Shown here in pieces: positions 16,358 through 26,833 of a stretch of DNA of 64,000 nucleotides. This DNA is from Pseudomonadota bacterium (GTDB taxonomy: Bacteria; Pseudomonadota; Alphaproteobacteria; Rhizobiales; Beijerinckiaceae), in assembly GCA_023386155.1 (NCBI GenBank), contig JAEWKH010000148.1:1-64000 (forward strand), in the 5' to 3' direction. Under the pieces are notes generated by a model, which had not been told where the DNA came from, ran no database searches, and saw only the letters and a list, made by a program, of their open reading frames with translations. Position 1 is the first letter of the stretch. Each line of letters starts with the position of its first letter. The position numbers were made by a program, and so were the translations under genes.

Positions 16358-16813
16358 ATGCGGAAGGTTATCGTACTTGGCGCCCTCGTGGCTGCTCTCG
16401 GGTTCGCCGGTGCCGCCGGCGCGGCCGAGGTCGAGGTGAAGATGCTCAACAAGGGCACCGAGGGTGTCATGGTGTTCGAGCCGGCCTTCGTGAAGGTCAA
16501 TCCTGGCGATACGGTGAAGTTCGTGGCGTCGGACAAGGGCCATAACGTCGAGAGCATCGACACGATGGCGCCCGAAGGCGGGCCGAAGTTCGTCGGCAAG
16601 ATCAACGAGGAACTCGCGATCACCTTCGACAAGCCCGGCGTCTACGGCTACAAGTGCAAGCCGCATTACGGCATGGGAATGGTCGGCATGATCGTGGTCG
16701 GCGAGCCCGAGAACGTGGACCAGGCGAAGGCCGCGACCCATCCGGGCAAGGCCAAGCAGGCCTTCAGCAGCCTCTTCGACAAGCTCGCCGCAACCAAGAC
16801 TGCTGCGAAGTAA
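16358..16813 (+). CDS. Pseudoazurin, periplasmic blue copper protein
   Basis: A 151-residue exported cupredoxin. The signal peptide ends GAAGAAEVEV. Copper ligands are His in GHNVESI and the Cys, His and Met of YKCKPHYGMGMVG. Pseudoazurin carries electrons to NirK and NapAB-type enzymes in many alphaproteobacteria. The ATG follows CAGGAGAAAG. Its place beside nnrR and in the same island as nirK makes it the likely NirK donor. A hairpin follows before ccoG. Confidence 0.95.
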   Translation: MRKVIVLGALVAALGFAGAAGAAEVEVKMLNKGTEGVMVFEPAFVKVNPGDTVKFVASDKGHNVESIDTMAPEGGPKFVGKINEELAITFDKPGVYGYKCKPHYGMGMVGMIVVGEPENVDQAKAATHPGKAKQAFSSLFDKLAATKTAAK

Positions 16814-16837
16814 CATCGGTCATCAAGTCCACCTCGC

Positions 16838-16861
16838 CACCGCGGCCACTGTGCCGCGGTG
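16838..16861 (+). terminator. Hairpin after pseudoazurin
   Basis: Eight-base perfect stem CACCGCGG / CCGCGGTG with an eight-base loop, 25 bases after the pseudoazurin stop. Only a weak T-rich stretch (CTTTCT) follows, so partial read-through into ccoG is likely. Confidence 0.5.
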
Positions 16862-16881
16862 CGCCTTTCTCAGTGTGCCCG

Positions 16882-18327
16882 ATGGCCACTCTCGACATCA
16901 GCTTCAAGCCCGAGCGAGCGCATCTGCGCAAGCCTAAGCGCGGCGTCATCGCCGAGCGGGTGGTTCCCCAATCCGTTTCGGGCCGTTTTCGCTGCCTGAA
17001 GTGGTATGCGCTGATCGCCTGCCTGACCGTCTACTACGTCCTCCCTTTCATCCGCTGGGCGCGCGGGCCGGGTCAGCCCGACCAGGCGGTGCTGCTCGAT
17101 TTCGAGCGCGGGCGTCTCTATTTCTTCTTCATCGAGATCTGGCCGCAGGAGGTCTATTACCTCACGGGCCTGCTGATCCTCGCGACGCTGGTGCTCATCT
17201 GGCTCAATGCCGTCGCAGGTCGCGTCTGGTGCGGCTATTTCTGCCCGCAAACCGTCTGGACCGACCTGTTCCTGCTCATCGAGCGTCGGATCGAAGGCGA
17301 CCGCAGGGAGCGCCTGAAGAAGCGCGAGGCGCCGATCACGGCGAGGCGCGTCTTCGAGATCGGCCTCAAGCACGCCATCTGGCTCCTCATCGCGATGGGG
17401 ACGGGAGGAGCCTTCGTCCTCTACTTTACCGATGCGCCAAAGCTCATGGCGGATCTTGCCACTGGCCGCGCCTCTGCGATCGCCTATGCCTGGATCGGCA
17501 TCCTGACCTGCGCCACCTATGTGCTGGCAGGTTTCGCGCGGGAGCAGGTCTGCACCTGGATGTGTCCCTGGCCGCGGCTTCAGGGCGCGATCTGGGATCC
17601 CGAGGCGCTGACCGTCAATTACCGCGATCACCGAGGCGAGCCCCGCGCCTCCGCCAAGAAAGCCCTGGAGCTGAGGGCAAAGGGCGAGCCCGCCGGGGAT
17701 TGCGTCGATTGCATGCAGTGCGTGAACGTCTGCCCGATCGGCATCGACATCCGCGAGGGGCCGAACTTCGCCTGCATCAATTGTGGCCTCTGCGTCGATG
17801 CCTGCGACACGACCATGGCGAAGCTTGGGCGTCCGCGGGGTCTCATCGACTATGAAGCCTGGTCCAATATCGAGCGGGAGCGCAGGAACGCGCCCGTCCG
17901 CCGGCGGATTATCCGACCGAAGACCGTTGGCCTCGGGATCGCCATCGTTACGCTGGCCGGAGCGATGGGCCTGGGCCTGTCGATGCGGAGCGACGCCAAG
18001 ATCACAGTGATCCATGACCGCAATCCTGTCGCCGTCAGGCTATCGGACGGAAGGACCCGGAACGGCTACGCGGTAAGGCTCTACAACAAGGCGGACGCGG
18101 AGCGCTCGTTCGAGCTGAATGTGTCCGGATTGCGCGGCGCGTCCGTCGAACTGGTTGGCGAGGAGGGCACGGTGAATGTCGCTCCCGATGCGACCCGCGA
18201 GCTTCGCGTGCTTGTCAGCGCCGCCGAGGACGGCCGCCATACCATCACCTTCACTGCAACCGACGCCGAGACCGGGCGCGCCGTGTCGGCCGAGGACATG
18301 TTCATTCCAATCGAAGGAGGCCGGTAA
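16882..18327 (+). CDS. ccoG: CcoG/RdxA/FixG-family ferredoxin-like membrane protein
   Basis: A 481-residue protein with N-terminal membrane helices, including RVWCGYFCPQTVWTDLF and EQVCTWMCPWPRLQG. Two [4Fe-4S] motifs follow (CVDCMQCVNVCPIGIDIR and CINCGLCVDACD), then a further helix and a C-terminal Ig-like domain. CcoG reduces copper during cbb3 oxidase assembly. No ccoNOQP genes lie in the window and the gene is coupled to nnrS instead. The ATG at 16882 is preferred; no strong Shine-Dalgarno is visible and a GTG slightly upstream is possible. Confidence 0.92.
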   Translation: MATLDISFKPERAHLRKPKRGVIAERVVPQSVSGRFRCLKWYALIACLTVYYVLPFIRWARGPGQPDQAVLLDFERGRLYFFFIEIWPQEVYYLTGLLILATLVLIWLNAVAGRVWCGYFCPQTVWTDLFLLIERRIEGDRRERLKKREAPITARRVFEIGLKHAIWLLIAMGTGGAFVLYFTDAPKLMADLATGRASAIAYAWIGILTCATYVLAGFAREQVCTWMCPWPRLQGAIWDPEALTVNYRDHRGEPRASAKKALELRAKGEPAGDCVDCMQCVNVCPIGIDIREGPNFACINCGLCVDACDTTMAKLGRPRGLIDYEAWSNIERERRNAPVRRRIIRPKTVGLGIAIVTLAGAMGLGLSMRSDAKITVIHDRNPVAVRLSDGRTRNGYAVRLYNKADAERSFELNVSGLRGASVELVGEEGTVNVAPDATRELRVLVSAAEDGRHTITFTATDAETGRAVSAEDMFIPIEGGR

Positions 18328-19508
18328 TGGCTCCGATTCCACGCCTGCGGGACTATACAGGCCCTGCGCTGCTCTCCTACGGCTTCCGGCCGTTCTTCCT
18401 CTTCGGCTCCCTCTATGCCGGCCTCGCGATCCTGGCATGGCTGCCGATGTTCTATGGCGAGCTGGAGCTTTCCACAGCCTTCGCGCCACGCGATTGGCAT
18501 ATCCACGAGATGCTCTATGGCTTCCTTCCGGCCGTGATCACGGGATTCCTCCTGACGGCTGTCCCGAACTGGACCGGGCGCATGCCGCTTCAGGGGAAGC
18601 CACTGCTCGTCCTCGTGCTCGTCTGGCTGGCAGGGCGCGTCGCCGTCACCGTTTCGTCCCGGATCGGCTGGGAGATCGCTGCCGTCATCGACAATGCCTT
18701 CCTGTTTCTTGTCGCGGCGGCGATGGCCCGTGAGATCGTCAAGGGAAGGAATTGGCGCAACCTCAAGGTCCTGATCGCCCTCGGGGTCCTCACGGCCGGC
18801 AATATCGCCTTCCACGTCGAGGCTCACCTTCAAGGGGCCGCCGAGTACGGCACCCGGATCGGAATCGCAGCGACGATCATGCTGGTCATGCTGATCGGCG
18901 GCCGCATCATCCCGAGCTTCACCCGCAACTGGCTGGCGCGCGAGAACCCGGGCCGTCTGCCGGCGCCGGTCGGCCGGTTCGATACGGTCACGATGGTGGC
19001 TGCCGCGATGGCCCTCCTGGCATGGATCGCCGTGCCGGACACAAACGTGACCGGGGCTCTCCTGATCGTGGCCGGCGTGATCCAGGCGATCCGCCTTGCG
19101 CGCTGGGCCGGAGAGAGGACATGGCGGGACCGGCTCGTTCTCATCCTCCATGTAGCCTATGTGTTCGTGCCCGTCGGGTTCGTGCTGACGGGGCTGGCCT
19201 CCCTCGGGTTCGTGCCGATTGCCGCCGGGGTCCATGCCTGGACCGGCGGAGCCATGGGAGTGATGACCTTGGCCGTCATGTCCCGAGCGAGCCTCGGGCA
19301 CACCGGCAGGGCGCTCGTGGCGTCGGCCGCCATTCAGGGGCTCTACGGGCTGATCGTCATCAGCGCGATTGCGCGGGTCTGCGCGGCCATCCATCCCGAG
19401 TGGAGCAATACGCTTCTGCACATTGCCGGAGGCGCATGGGCGGCCGCTTTTGTCGGTTTCGGAATGGCGTACTGGAACATCTTCACCGGTCCGCGCGCGA
19501 CATCTTGA
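18327..19508 (+). CDS. nnrS: NnrS family heme-copper membrane protein
   Basis: A 393-residue protein with about twelve membrane helices and the conserved family landmarks YGFRPFFLFGSLYA, RDWHIHEMLYGF, TAVPNWTGR and AGVHAWTGGAMG. NnrS proteins bind heme and copper and relieve nitrosative stress. In rhizobia and Rhodobacter they are part of the NnrR regulon. It overlaps the ccoG stop by one base (TAATG), so both are made from one transcript. Confidence 0.95.
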   Translation: MAPIPRLRDYTGPALLSYGFRPFFLFGSLYAGLAILAWLPMFYGELELSTAFAPRDWHIHEMLYGFLPAVITGFLLTAVPNWTGRMPLQGKPLLVLVLVWLAGRVAVTVSSRIGWEIAAVIDNAFLFLVAAAMAREIVKGRNWRNLKVLIALGVLTAGNIAFHVEAHLQGAAEYGTRIGIAATIMLVMLIGGRIIPSFTRNWLARENPGRLPAPVGRFDTVTMVAAAMALLAWIAVPDTNVTGALLIVAGVIQAIRLARWAGERTWRDRLVLILHVAYVFVPVGFVLTGLASLGFVPIAAGVHAWTGGAMGVMTLAVMSRASLGHTGRALVASAAIQGLYGLIVISAIARVCAAIHPEWSNTLLHIAGGAWAAAFVGFGMAYWNIFTGPRATS

Positions 19509-19565
19509 GAAGCCTAACAGGGGCAGGGCATGCATCATCATCCTCTTTTGCGCGGCGAATCTTCG

Positions 19566-19793
19566 ATGCGCTGCTACTTCCATCTCGTGAGCCGCCACGA
19601 TGTGATCGCCGATGAAACCGGAATCGACGTGGCCGACCTTGAAGCCGCGGAGGCCCACGCCCGCCAGGCGATCGAGGAGCTCAGGCTGGAAGGGGACGAG
19701 GCCGACGAGGGATGGGAGGGGTGGCAGCTGAATGTTGCGGATGCCCGGGGCTGCGTGCTGCTGTCCATTCCCCTGAAGACAATGCTTCATTAG
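19566..19793 (+). CDS. DUF6894-type small protein
   Basis: A 75-residue acidic protein opening MRCYFHLVSRHDVIADETG, with the (C/L)YFH...D..G...D...A...A pattern of the DUF6894 family common in Methylobacteriaceae and Bradyrhizobium. A second family member lies at 46992-47228. The function is unknown. The inner ATG is chosen because family members begin with M-x-x-Y-F-H. Confidence 0.75.
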   Translation: MRCYFHLVSRHDVIADETGIDVADLEAAEAHARQAIEELRLEGDEADEGWEGWQLNVADARGCVLLSIPLKTMLH

Positions 19794-19922
19794 AGCTTTC
19801 TTCGGCGAAGTGGATCCGGTCCGCCGTCAACAAATGCGGCACATCAAAGAAGAGAGATGATTCCACGCAAGTGGAAACAGATCGAACGCATCGTGCGGGC
19901 CCGGCGGACCCGCCACGAACGT

Positions 19923-20789
19923 TCATCGGTCCTGAGGAGAAGCATCTGCCGGGGCCGCCGATCCGTCTCGAAGGGTGCCCGCAACGGCGTTCCAGATGTT
20001 GTTCTTCGCCGTGACCAGCAACGGGCTCGCCAGTTCGTCGGGAGGCTGCGTCCGTTTCCCTCCGGCCACGACGAGGACAGCCATCCAGATCTCGCCATCC
20101 GTGTAGTAGGAATCGCCCTCTCCGTTGCGTCCGTTCAGCGTCGGGCCGACACCGGACACGTCGTAGCGCGTCGTGACCATTCCGGCCTGCACGAGGCCGT
20201 CGATCAGGCCGTCGCGCTCGGCATCGACGTCCGGCGCGATATGATGCGTGACCTGCCCGGTATAGCGGCTCATGCCCACGCTCCGGTCGAACGTGGCCGA
20301 TCCAAGCCAGACGGGGCGTCCTTCCTGACCGTTGTCGAGGACCTTCCAGAACCGGACGTGATGGCGCTGGTCGGCGCTGGATCCGACAGGCTTCTCATAG
20401 GCAAGGTCCTCCCGCCGACCTTCGTAGAAGAGGGGGCTTACCGGCGCCTGGAGGTAGGGTCGATGGAGAAGCACGCTGTCGATGATCCCGAGGCTGCTCC
20501 GCAGCGTGATCGGGTCGGCCGGGTACCAGCCTGCCGCGTGCATGCCATAGATGATGTCTTCCTTCGAGCCGACGAGGCCGACATTGAGCGGGTCGCCGGG
20601 AATCCCCTGCGACGTACGTGTCACCATGGGACGGCCCTGGAGGCCGTGCTGGTGCTCGTAGTGCGTCCACGCCGAGGGCAGGGCCAAATAGGCGACCAGG
20701 GAATAGAGAACGAGGAGGGCGGCGGCGAGGATCAGGCCCCGCCTCATCCATGAGGTGTTTCGGTCGGATCGGCCGGATGGGGTGTTCAT
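19923..20789 (-). CDS. LssY C-terminal domain membrane protein
   Basis: A 288-residue protein with one N-terminal membrane helix (LILAAALLVLYSLVAYLAL) and an exported domain of the LssY_C type: NVGLVGSKEDIIYGMHAAGW, SLGIIDSVLLHRPYLQAPVS and HHVRFWKVLD are typical. LssY was named from a Legionella type I secretion locus, but the domain occurs widely with PAP2 phosphatases. Here it stands alone. The ATG at 20789 is used; a GTG 15 codons earlier is an alternative. Confidence 0.8.
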   Translation of the reverse strand: MNTPSGRSDRNTSWMRRGLILAAALLVLYSLVAYLALPSAWTHYEHQHGLQGRPMVTRTSQGIPGDPLNVGLVGSKEDIIYGMHAAGWYPADPITLRSSLGIIDSVLLHRPYLQAPVSPLFYEGRREDLAYEKPVGSSADQRHHVRFWKVLDNGQEGRPVWLGSATFDRSVGMSRYTGQVTHHIAPDVDAERDGLIDGLVQAGMVTTRYDVSGVGPTLNGRNGEGDSYYTDGEIWMAVLVVAGGKRTQPPDELASPLLVTAKNNIWNAVAGTLRDGSAAPADASPQDR

Positions 20790-20979
20790 CGCAGATCGTC
20801 CCAACTCAAGAGCCGCATTCTTGGTCGATGCCACTCAGGGGAGGATCGCCCGGGTGGCATCGATGGAGATAGGGGCCCTATCGCAGGTGTCACGCTTGGC
20901 GCGACCGGTATCCGGCATGGCCTTGCCGCCTGCCACGGGTTTCGCAGCCGTTCGATCGCTCGACCGGCCGCGTTCCGCC

Positions 20980-22179
20980 TCAGTCGGGCCAGCGCATGAT
21001 GGCCTTCGAGGCGCGGTTGCGCCGGTCCTGAAGGGGCGTCGCGATGATCTCGTTGGACTGGCGGGCCTTCTCAAGCTCCTCGACGAGCCGCTCCGCGACG
21101 ACGGTTTCCTGTCCCGGATGGAGATTGCACGGGTCGAGATAGAAATAGCCGTGCTCGACCTCGTGGTCGCGGACGATGATCGGCGTTCGCCCGGACGCGA
21201 GGGCATCGGCGAGATCCCAGGCCGTGATGTGGGCTCCCTTGGGCTCGATGGCCACCTTGAGCCGGTCGAGTGGGTTGTTGGTCGGATCCGCCTCGCGGAT
21301 CGGCGTCACGCCGGGGCGACCGGACAGGGTCTGCTCCCAGAGTTCCAGGGATCGCGTCTCACGCTCGCGGATGGCCGCATGGTCGCGCTTCTCCCAGGCC
21401 TCGAGGGCCGCGATGGTGCCGAGGATGCCCTCCTTGCCGACCTTCATGCCGCGGCCGATGCCCATGTTCTGCATGTAGGTCGCGCGCACGAGCTCGGTGC
21501 GGCCGGCCACGATGCCGCCGGTCAGGCCGCCGAGGAACTTGTGCGAGGAATAGAGCGCGATGTCGGCGCCGGTGGCGAGGAACCCGGTCAGGTCGTATTC
21601 CGAGGCTGCATCGACGATCACCGGGACGCCGCGCGCATGGCAGATCTCGACGAATTCCTTGAGCGGGATCAGTCCGTACTGCACCGTGTGGTGCGAGATC
21701 ACATAGACCGCGGCGGCCGTTCGTTCGTTGATGGCGCCGTTGAGCTGGTAGCCGTAGGCGGAGGTGGCTTGGCCCACCGGCACGACCTTTGCGCCCGCGA
21801 GCCGGATGCCCTGCTCGACGGGGGCGCCGTAGCTGACCATGTGGCCGGTCATGAGCAGAACTTCGTTCTTGAGGCCTTGCGTATCCGGAAGCCGCTCGAC
21901 CGCAGCGAGGTCGCAGCCGGTCATGGCGCCCGCGACGGCGAGCGTGATGCCCGCCGAACAGGATGCCGTCACGAAGCCGGCCTCGGTGCCGCAGAGCCGT
22001 GCGATCACGCGGCTCGCCTTCTTCTGAAGGTCCCCGATCTCGACGAATTGCGGAAGGATCGCTGAAACGGCCGCGACGGCCTCGGGCACGACGATGGACG
22101 CGCCGAGGGAGGTCATGGTGCCCGATACGTTGATGATGGGGCGAAGGCCGAGGTCCGGTCGAATGTCTTTCTGGGTCAT
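20980..22179 (-). CDS. SelA-like PLP-dependent enzyme (ammonia-lyase type)
   Basis: A 399-residue fold-type I PLP enzyme. The lysine that binds PLP is in YSSHKFLGGLTGG, with VDAASEYDL upstream (the Asp contacting the pyridine N). It resembles the SelA-like group that includes D-glucosaminate ammonia-lyase, not true selenocysteine synthase: no selB or tRNA-Sec gene is nearby. Such enzymes remove ammonia by elimination, giving an enamine. An IclR regulator is divergent, and an amidohydrolase plus RidA are encoded beyond it, so it probably acts in the same catabolic route. Confidence 0.82.
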   Translation of the reverse strand: MTQKDIRPDLGLRPIINVSGTMTSLGASIVVPEAVAAVSAILPQFVEIGDLQKKASRVIARLCGTEAGFVTASCSAGITLAVAGAMTGCDLAAVERLPDTQGLKNEVLLMTGHMVSYGAPVEQGIRLAGAKVVPVGQATSAYGYQLNGAINERTAAAVYVISHHTVQYGLIPLKEFVEICHARGVPVIVDAASEYDLTGFLATGADIALYSSHKFLGGLTGGIVAGRTELVRATYMQNMGIGRGMKVGKEGILGTIAALEAWEKRDHAAIRERETRSLELWEQTLSGRPGVTPIREADPTNNPLDRLKVAIEPKGAHITAWDLADALASGRTPIIVRDHEVEHGYFYLDPCNLHPGQETVVAERLVEELEKARQSNEIIATPLQDRRNRASKAIMRWPD

Positions 22180-22210
22180 GGGTCTCTTTGTCTCTATGTT
22201 CTATGTTGCC

Positions 22211-22227
22211 GGAATGGCGTATGTTCC
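22211..22227. promoter_or_regulatory. Possible IclR operator
   Basis: GGAATGGCGTATGTTCC is an interrupted palindrome (GGAA-N9-TTCC) in the 127-base gap between the SelA-like gene and the divergent IclR gene. IclR proteins often bind such sites in divergent promoters; this is inference from position. Confidence 0.3.
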
Positions 22228-22306
22228 ATTATTGGGGAAGCTCATGATAGGGCGCTGCCAGTCCTGACGGTGGGCCGCAATTTCGGAAGTTCCGGGAGAA
22301 GATCCA

Positions 22307-23110
22307 GTGGACACCAAGTTTCCCGAGGCCGTGAACGCCTCTCCTGAGAAGCGCAGCCGCGGTGCCCGCGTCAGCGGCATCGATCGCGCTTTGCAGATCC
22401 TGGATTTCCTTCAGTCGGAGATGAAGCCGGCCGGTGCCTATGCCGTGGCCAAGGCGGTCGGGGCGCCTCTCTCGACGGTTTACGTGATCATCGAGGACCT
22501 GGTGGAGAAGCGACTTCTCCAGCGGCGCAGCGACGGCACGGTCTGGCTCGGGCCGCGCCTTTATCACTACGGCCTCGCTTATGCCGAATCCCTCGATTTC
22601 CTGAACGTTGCCACGCACGAGATGCAGGACCTGTGCCGGGAGGTCGAGGAAACCATCCAGATCTGCGGACGGGACGGAGACCACATGATCGTGATGGCCA
22701 TGGCGGACGGGCCCGGCCATTTCCGGGTCACGTCGAAGGTCGGCTCGCGCGTGCCGCTGAACTGGACGGCCTCGGGCCGCCTTCTCCTCGGCCATCTTCC
22801 CGACAAGGAACGGCTGGAGGTCTTCCGCCACGCTTCGCGGGTGTCGCCCACGGGTCGGGCCAATACGGACCCGGAGGCACTCTCCGAGGCTTCGGCGGCT
22901 GCCCTGCGGGAGCGCCTGTCGATCCAGATCAACGAGTCGGATTTCTCCGTGGCCTGCATCGCCTCGCCGATCTGCCAGCCGTCCGGTGAATGCGTCGCGA
23001 CGATTTCCATCGTGCTGCCGGAGCATCGGGTCGTGCAGGACCGTGACCGATACACCAGCGCCGTCCGCAAGGCGGCCGAGAGGATCGAGGCAACGTTGGG
23101 CTGGCGCTGA
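22307..23110 (+). CDS. IclR-family transcriptional regulator
   Basis: A 267-residue protein with an N-terminal winged helix (SGIDRALQILDFLQ, then GAPLSTVYVIIEDLVEKRLL) and a C-terminal effector-binding domain containing the family hallmark PLNWTASGRLLL. The GTG start follows GGGAGAAG. It stands between the SelA-like gene (divergent) and the RidA/transport operon (convergent), so it most likely senses a substrate or intermediate of that pathway. Confidence 0.92.
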   Translation: MDTKFPEAVNASPEKRSRGARVSGIDRALQILDFLQSEMKPAGAYAVAKAVGAPLSTVYVIIEDLVEKRLLQRRSDGTVWLGPRLYHYGLAYAESLDFLNVATHEMQDLCREVEETIQICGRDGDHMIVMAMADGPGHFRVTSKVGSRVPLNWTASGRLLLGHLPDKERLEVFRHASRVSPTGRANTDPEALSEASAAALRERLSIQINESDFSVACIASPICQPSGECVATISIVLPEHRVVQDRDRYTSAVRKAAERIEATLGWR

Positions 23111-23130
23111 TCGGGGCATGCGGGGAGGCC

Positions 23131-23619
23131 TCACTCCTCGATGGCGACGATGGCTTCGATCTCGACCGTGATGTTGTTCGGCAGGGATCCGAATCCGACG
23201 GCGGAACGGGCGTGTCGCCCGGCCTCCCCGAAAACCGCCATCATGAGATCGGAGCACCCGTTGATCACCTTGGGATGCTCGCCGAACTCGGGCACCGCGT
23301 TCACCATCCCGAGCAGCTTCACGACGCGTTTCACGCGCCCCAGGTCGCCAAGGGCGTCCTGCATGACGGCGAGAAGGTTGATGCCCGTAAGCCTGGCGTG
23401 CTCGTAGGCTTCCTCCGCGCCCACGTCGAGGCCCACCTTGCCGGTATGGAGGCGGCCGTTCGCCTCCTGCGGGCCTTGCCCCGACAGGAAGAGCAGGCTG
23501 CCTTCCCGAACATGCGTCACGAAGTTGGCGATTGGGTTCGGAGGCTTGGGCAGTGCAATTCCCAGTTCCTTCAGGCGCTCGTAAGGGCTCGTCGCGGTCA
23601 GATCTTGAACTTCGTTCAC
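23131..23619 (-). CDS. RidA family enamine/imine deaminase
   Basis: A 162-residue YjgF/RidA-fold protein with the typical C-terminal VEIEAIVAIEE and GQGPQ in the first half. It belongs to the longer RidA subgroup with about 150-160 residues (ERLKELGIALPKPP at the N-terminus). RidA proteins hydrolyse reactive enamines and imines released by PLP enzymes. The GTG start overlaps the stop of the upstream ATPase gene, so it is the last gene of the transport operon. Confidence 0.9.
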   Translation of the reverse strand: MNEVQDLTATSPYERLKELGIALPKPPNPIANFVTHVREGSLLFLSGQGPQEANGRLHTGKVGLDVGAEEAYEHARLTGINLLAVMQDALGDLGRVKRVVKLLGMVNAVPEFGEHPKVINGCSDLMMAVFGEAGRHARSAVGFGSLPNNITVEIEAIVAIEE

Positions 23620-24595
23620 AATGTCAGTCCTTGAGAAATCACTTCAGAATCGCCGTGGCGGATGCAGGCGACGTGATGGTTCGAGCCGATGTTCTCCAAC
23701 GGCGGGACGATCTCGGAGCAGGCCTCGACGGCGTAACGGCAGCGTGTCCGGAAGACACAGCCGGAGGGCGGGTTGAGAGGGCTCGGAATATCGCCCTTCA
23801 GAACGATCCGCTGGCGGCTCGCCTTCGGGTCCGGCAATGGAGCGGCCGAGAGGAGCGCCTGCGTGTAAGGGTGGTGCGGCATGGCATAGATCTCGCGGCT
23901 GGGGCCGCGCTCCATGACCCGCCCGAGATACATCACGACGACCTCGTCGCAGAGATATTCCACCACCGAGAGGTCGTGCGCGATGAAGAGCATCGTCAGG
24001 CCGAAATCCTGCTGCAGGTCCTGGATCAGGTTGAGGACCTGGGCCTGCACCGAGACGTCGAGAGCCGAGACGGGCTCGTCCGCCACGATGAAATCGGGTT
24101 CCACCGCGAGGGCGCGGGCGATGCCGATGCGCTGACGCTGGCCGCCGGAGAACTCGTGCGGGTAGCGGCGTGCCGCATCCGGGTTGAGGCCTACTCTCTC
24201 GAGAAGCTCGGCGATCCGGTCCTGCCGGGCGCGGCCCCTGACGGGCCGGTGGATGTCGAGCGCCTCGCCGACGATCTGGTCGATCCGAAGGCGTGGGTTG
24301 AGGCTCGAATAGGGATCCTGGAAGATGATTTGAAGCCGGCTGCGATAGGCCCTCATGTCCCGCTCCGACAGCGTGCGCAGGTCGACGCCGTCGAAGACGA
24401 TCTTCCCCTCATTGGGCTCGACGAGACGAAGGGTGCAGCGGCCCGCGGTCGTCTTGCCCGATCCGGACTCGCCGACGAGTCCCACGATCGTCCCGCGCTT
24501 CACGTCGAAGCTGACGCCATCGACCGCCTTGACGGTGCCGCTGCGGGTCTGGAACTGCTTGGTGAGCCCCTGGACGCTCAGGAGGATTTCGCTGT

Positions 24596-24599
<4 letters not shown>
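23616..24599 (-). CDS. Peptide-type ABC transporter ATPase (DppF/OppF-like)
   Basis: A 327-residue ATPase: Walker A GESGSGKT, signature FSGGQRQRIG, Walker B DFIVADEP, and the C-terminal oligopeptide extension with Cys-containing VFRTRCRYAVEAC. It forms the ATPase pair with the preceding gene, whose stop it overlaps (ATGA). It energises import of the ligand bound by the 28703 protein. Confidence 0.94.
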
Positions 24600-25605
<1,006 letters not shown>

Positions 25606-25609
<4 letters not shown>

Positions 25610-26829
25610 CGGGCGTTGATCCACCCGCAATGCGGACAGGCGGAACTCTCCAGGGCGGACTTCCGCGGCGGCGTGTAGCGGCTCGCCTTGACGGCCTCCT
25701 GCCCGAGGATGGTCCAGACGGGTTCGATCAGGCGCGGCAGGTGCGCGTTGTAGCCCATGGAATCGACGATCCGGAGGTCGCTGTCGTTGACCTCGAACAC
25801 TGTGAACTCCGCCCGTGTGCCGGGGGAGAGACGGTTTTCGGTCGGAAGGCCGATCACCTCCATCGGGGCCCGCGTCGAAGCGTCGATCACGGCCTCGAAC
25901 GGCATGCCGACCGAGAGAAGTTTCGACATGGTCGTGCCCATGTCCCAGACGGGATTGTCGAGGGAGCGCGCATGCAGGTCGGTCGAGATCGAGAAGGGCA
26001 GGAGGCCGCGCTGGATGGCGAGTTCCGCCACCTTGAACGAGAACGAGGCGCCGCCATGGCCCACGTCGAGACGGATTCCATCCTTCGCGCAGCGTTCCGC
26101 GAGCTGGAACAGGTCCTCGTCCTCCATGATGTTCGCCGCCGCCTTGCCGTTGAAGCAGTGGGTCACCACGTCGCCGGGGCCCAGAACCTCGAGGACCTCG
26201 TCGAAGACCGGAGGCGGCTCGCCCACATGCACCATCAGCGGCAGCTTCAGGATCTTGGCGACCTTCTTGGCGATCTTGACGGGCGTGATGCCCCACGCGC
26301 CGACGATGACGCCGCTGGCCCGCACCTTGATGCCGATGATGATGTCACGGTTGGCTTCGACGCAGGCGATGGTCCGGTCGATGTCGATGGACCGCATGTC
26401 GATCAGTTCGCTGACGCGGTTGCAGGCGACGAGGCCGATCGAGCCGATGTTGAGGAAGGCCTTGATGCGCTCCCTGGCGGGCTCGATGATGTACTCGCGG
26501 AAGCCGTGGAAATTGGCCTCGCCGGCCGAGCCGGCATCCACGATGGTCGTGACGCCCCGCTCGATGCCGCAGACCTGCGGCTTGATGGAGATGTCGGTGC
26601 CGCCGTGCCAGACATGGGCATGGAGATCGACCCAGCCGGGAGAGACATAGGCTCCCCTGGCGTCGATGCGGCGAGCGCCTTCGGGTGCTTCGAGCGAGGT
26701 CCCGACGCCGGCGATCTTTCCGTCGCCGCCGATCAGGATGTCCGTCGTCCCCTGCGGCACGCCCTTGCCGAAGCCGACAGGCTTCACGCCCGAGATCAAG
26801 AGGGGCGAGGCGTCTTCGTGGAAGCTCAT
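25606..26829 (-). CDS. Amidohydrolase/deacetylase-family metallohydrolase (cog3964 type)
   Basis: A 407-residue amidohydrolase-superfamily enzyme. Metal ligands are visible: HAHVWHGG in strand 1, VHVGEPPP and THCFNGKA in the barrel, and the late Asp in ISTDLHAR. It matches the EF_0837/Atu3266 group often mis-called dihydroorotase. Tested members hydrolyse esters or amides such as acetyl-(R)-mandelate, as I recall. It is placed between permease and ATPase genes, so the imported compound is probably its substrate. Confidence 0.85.
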
Positions 26830-26833
26830 GAGA

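Noticed and set aside
16870..18015. Long antisense frame opposite ccoG
   Set aside because: Shadow; Asp/Ala/Gly-rich with no recognisable domain.
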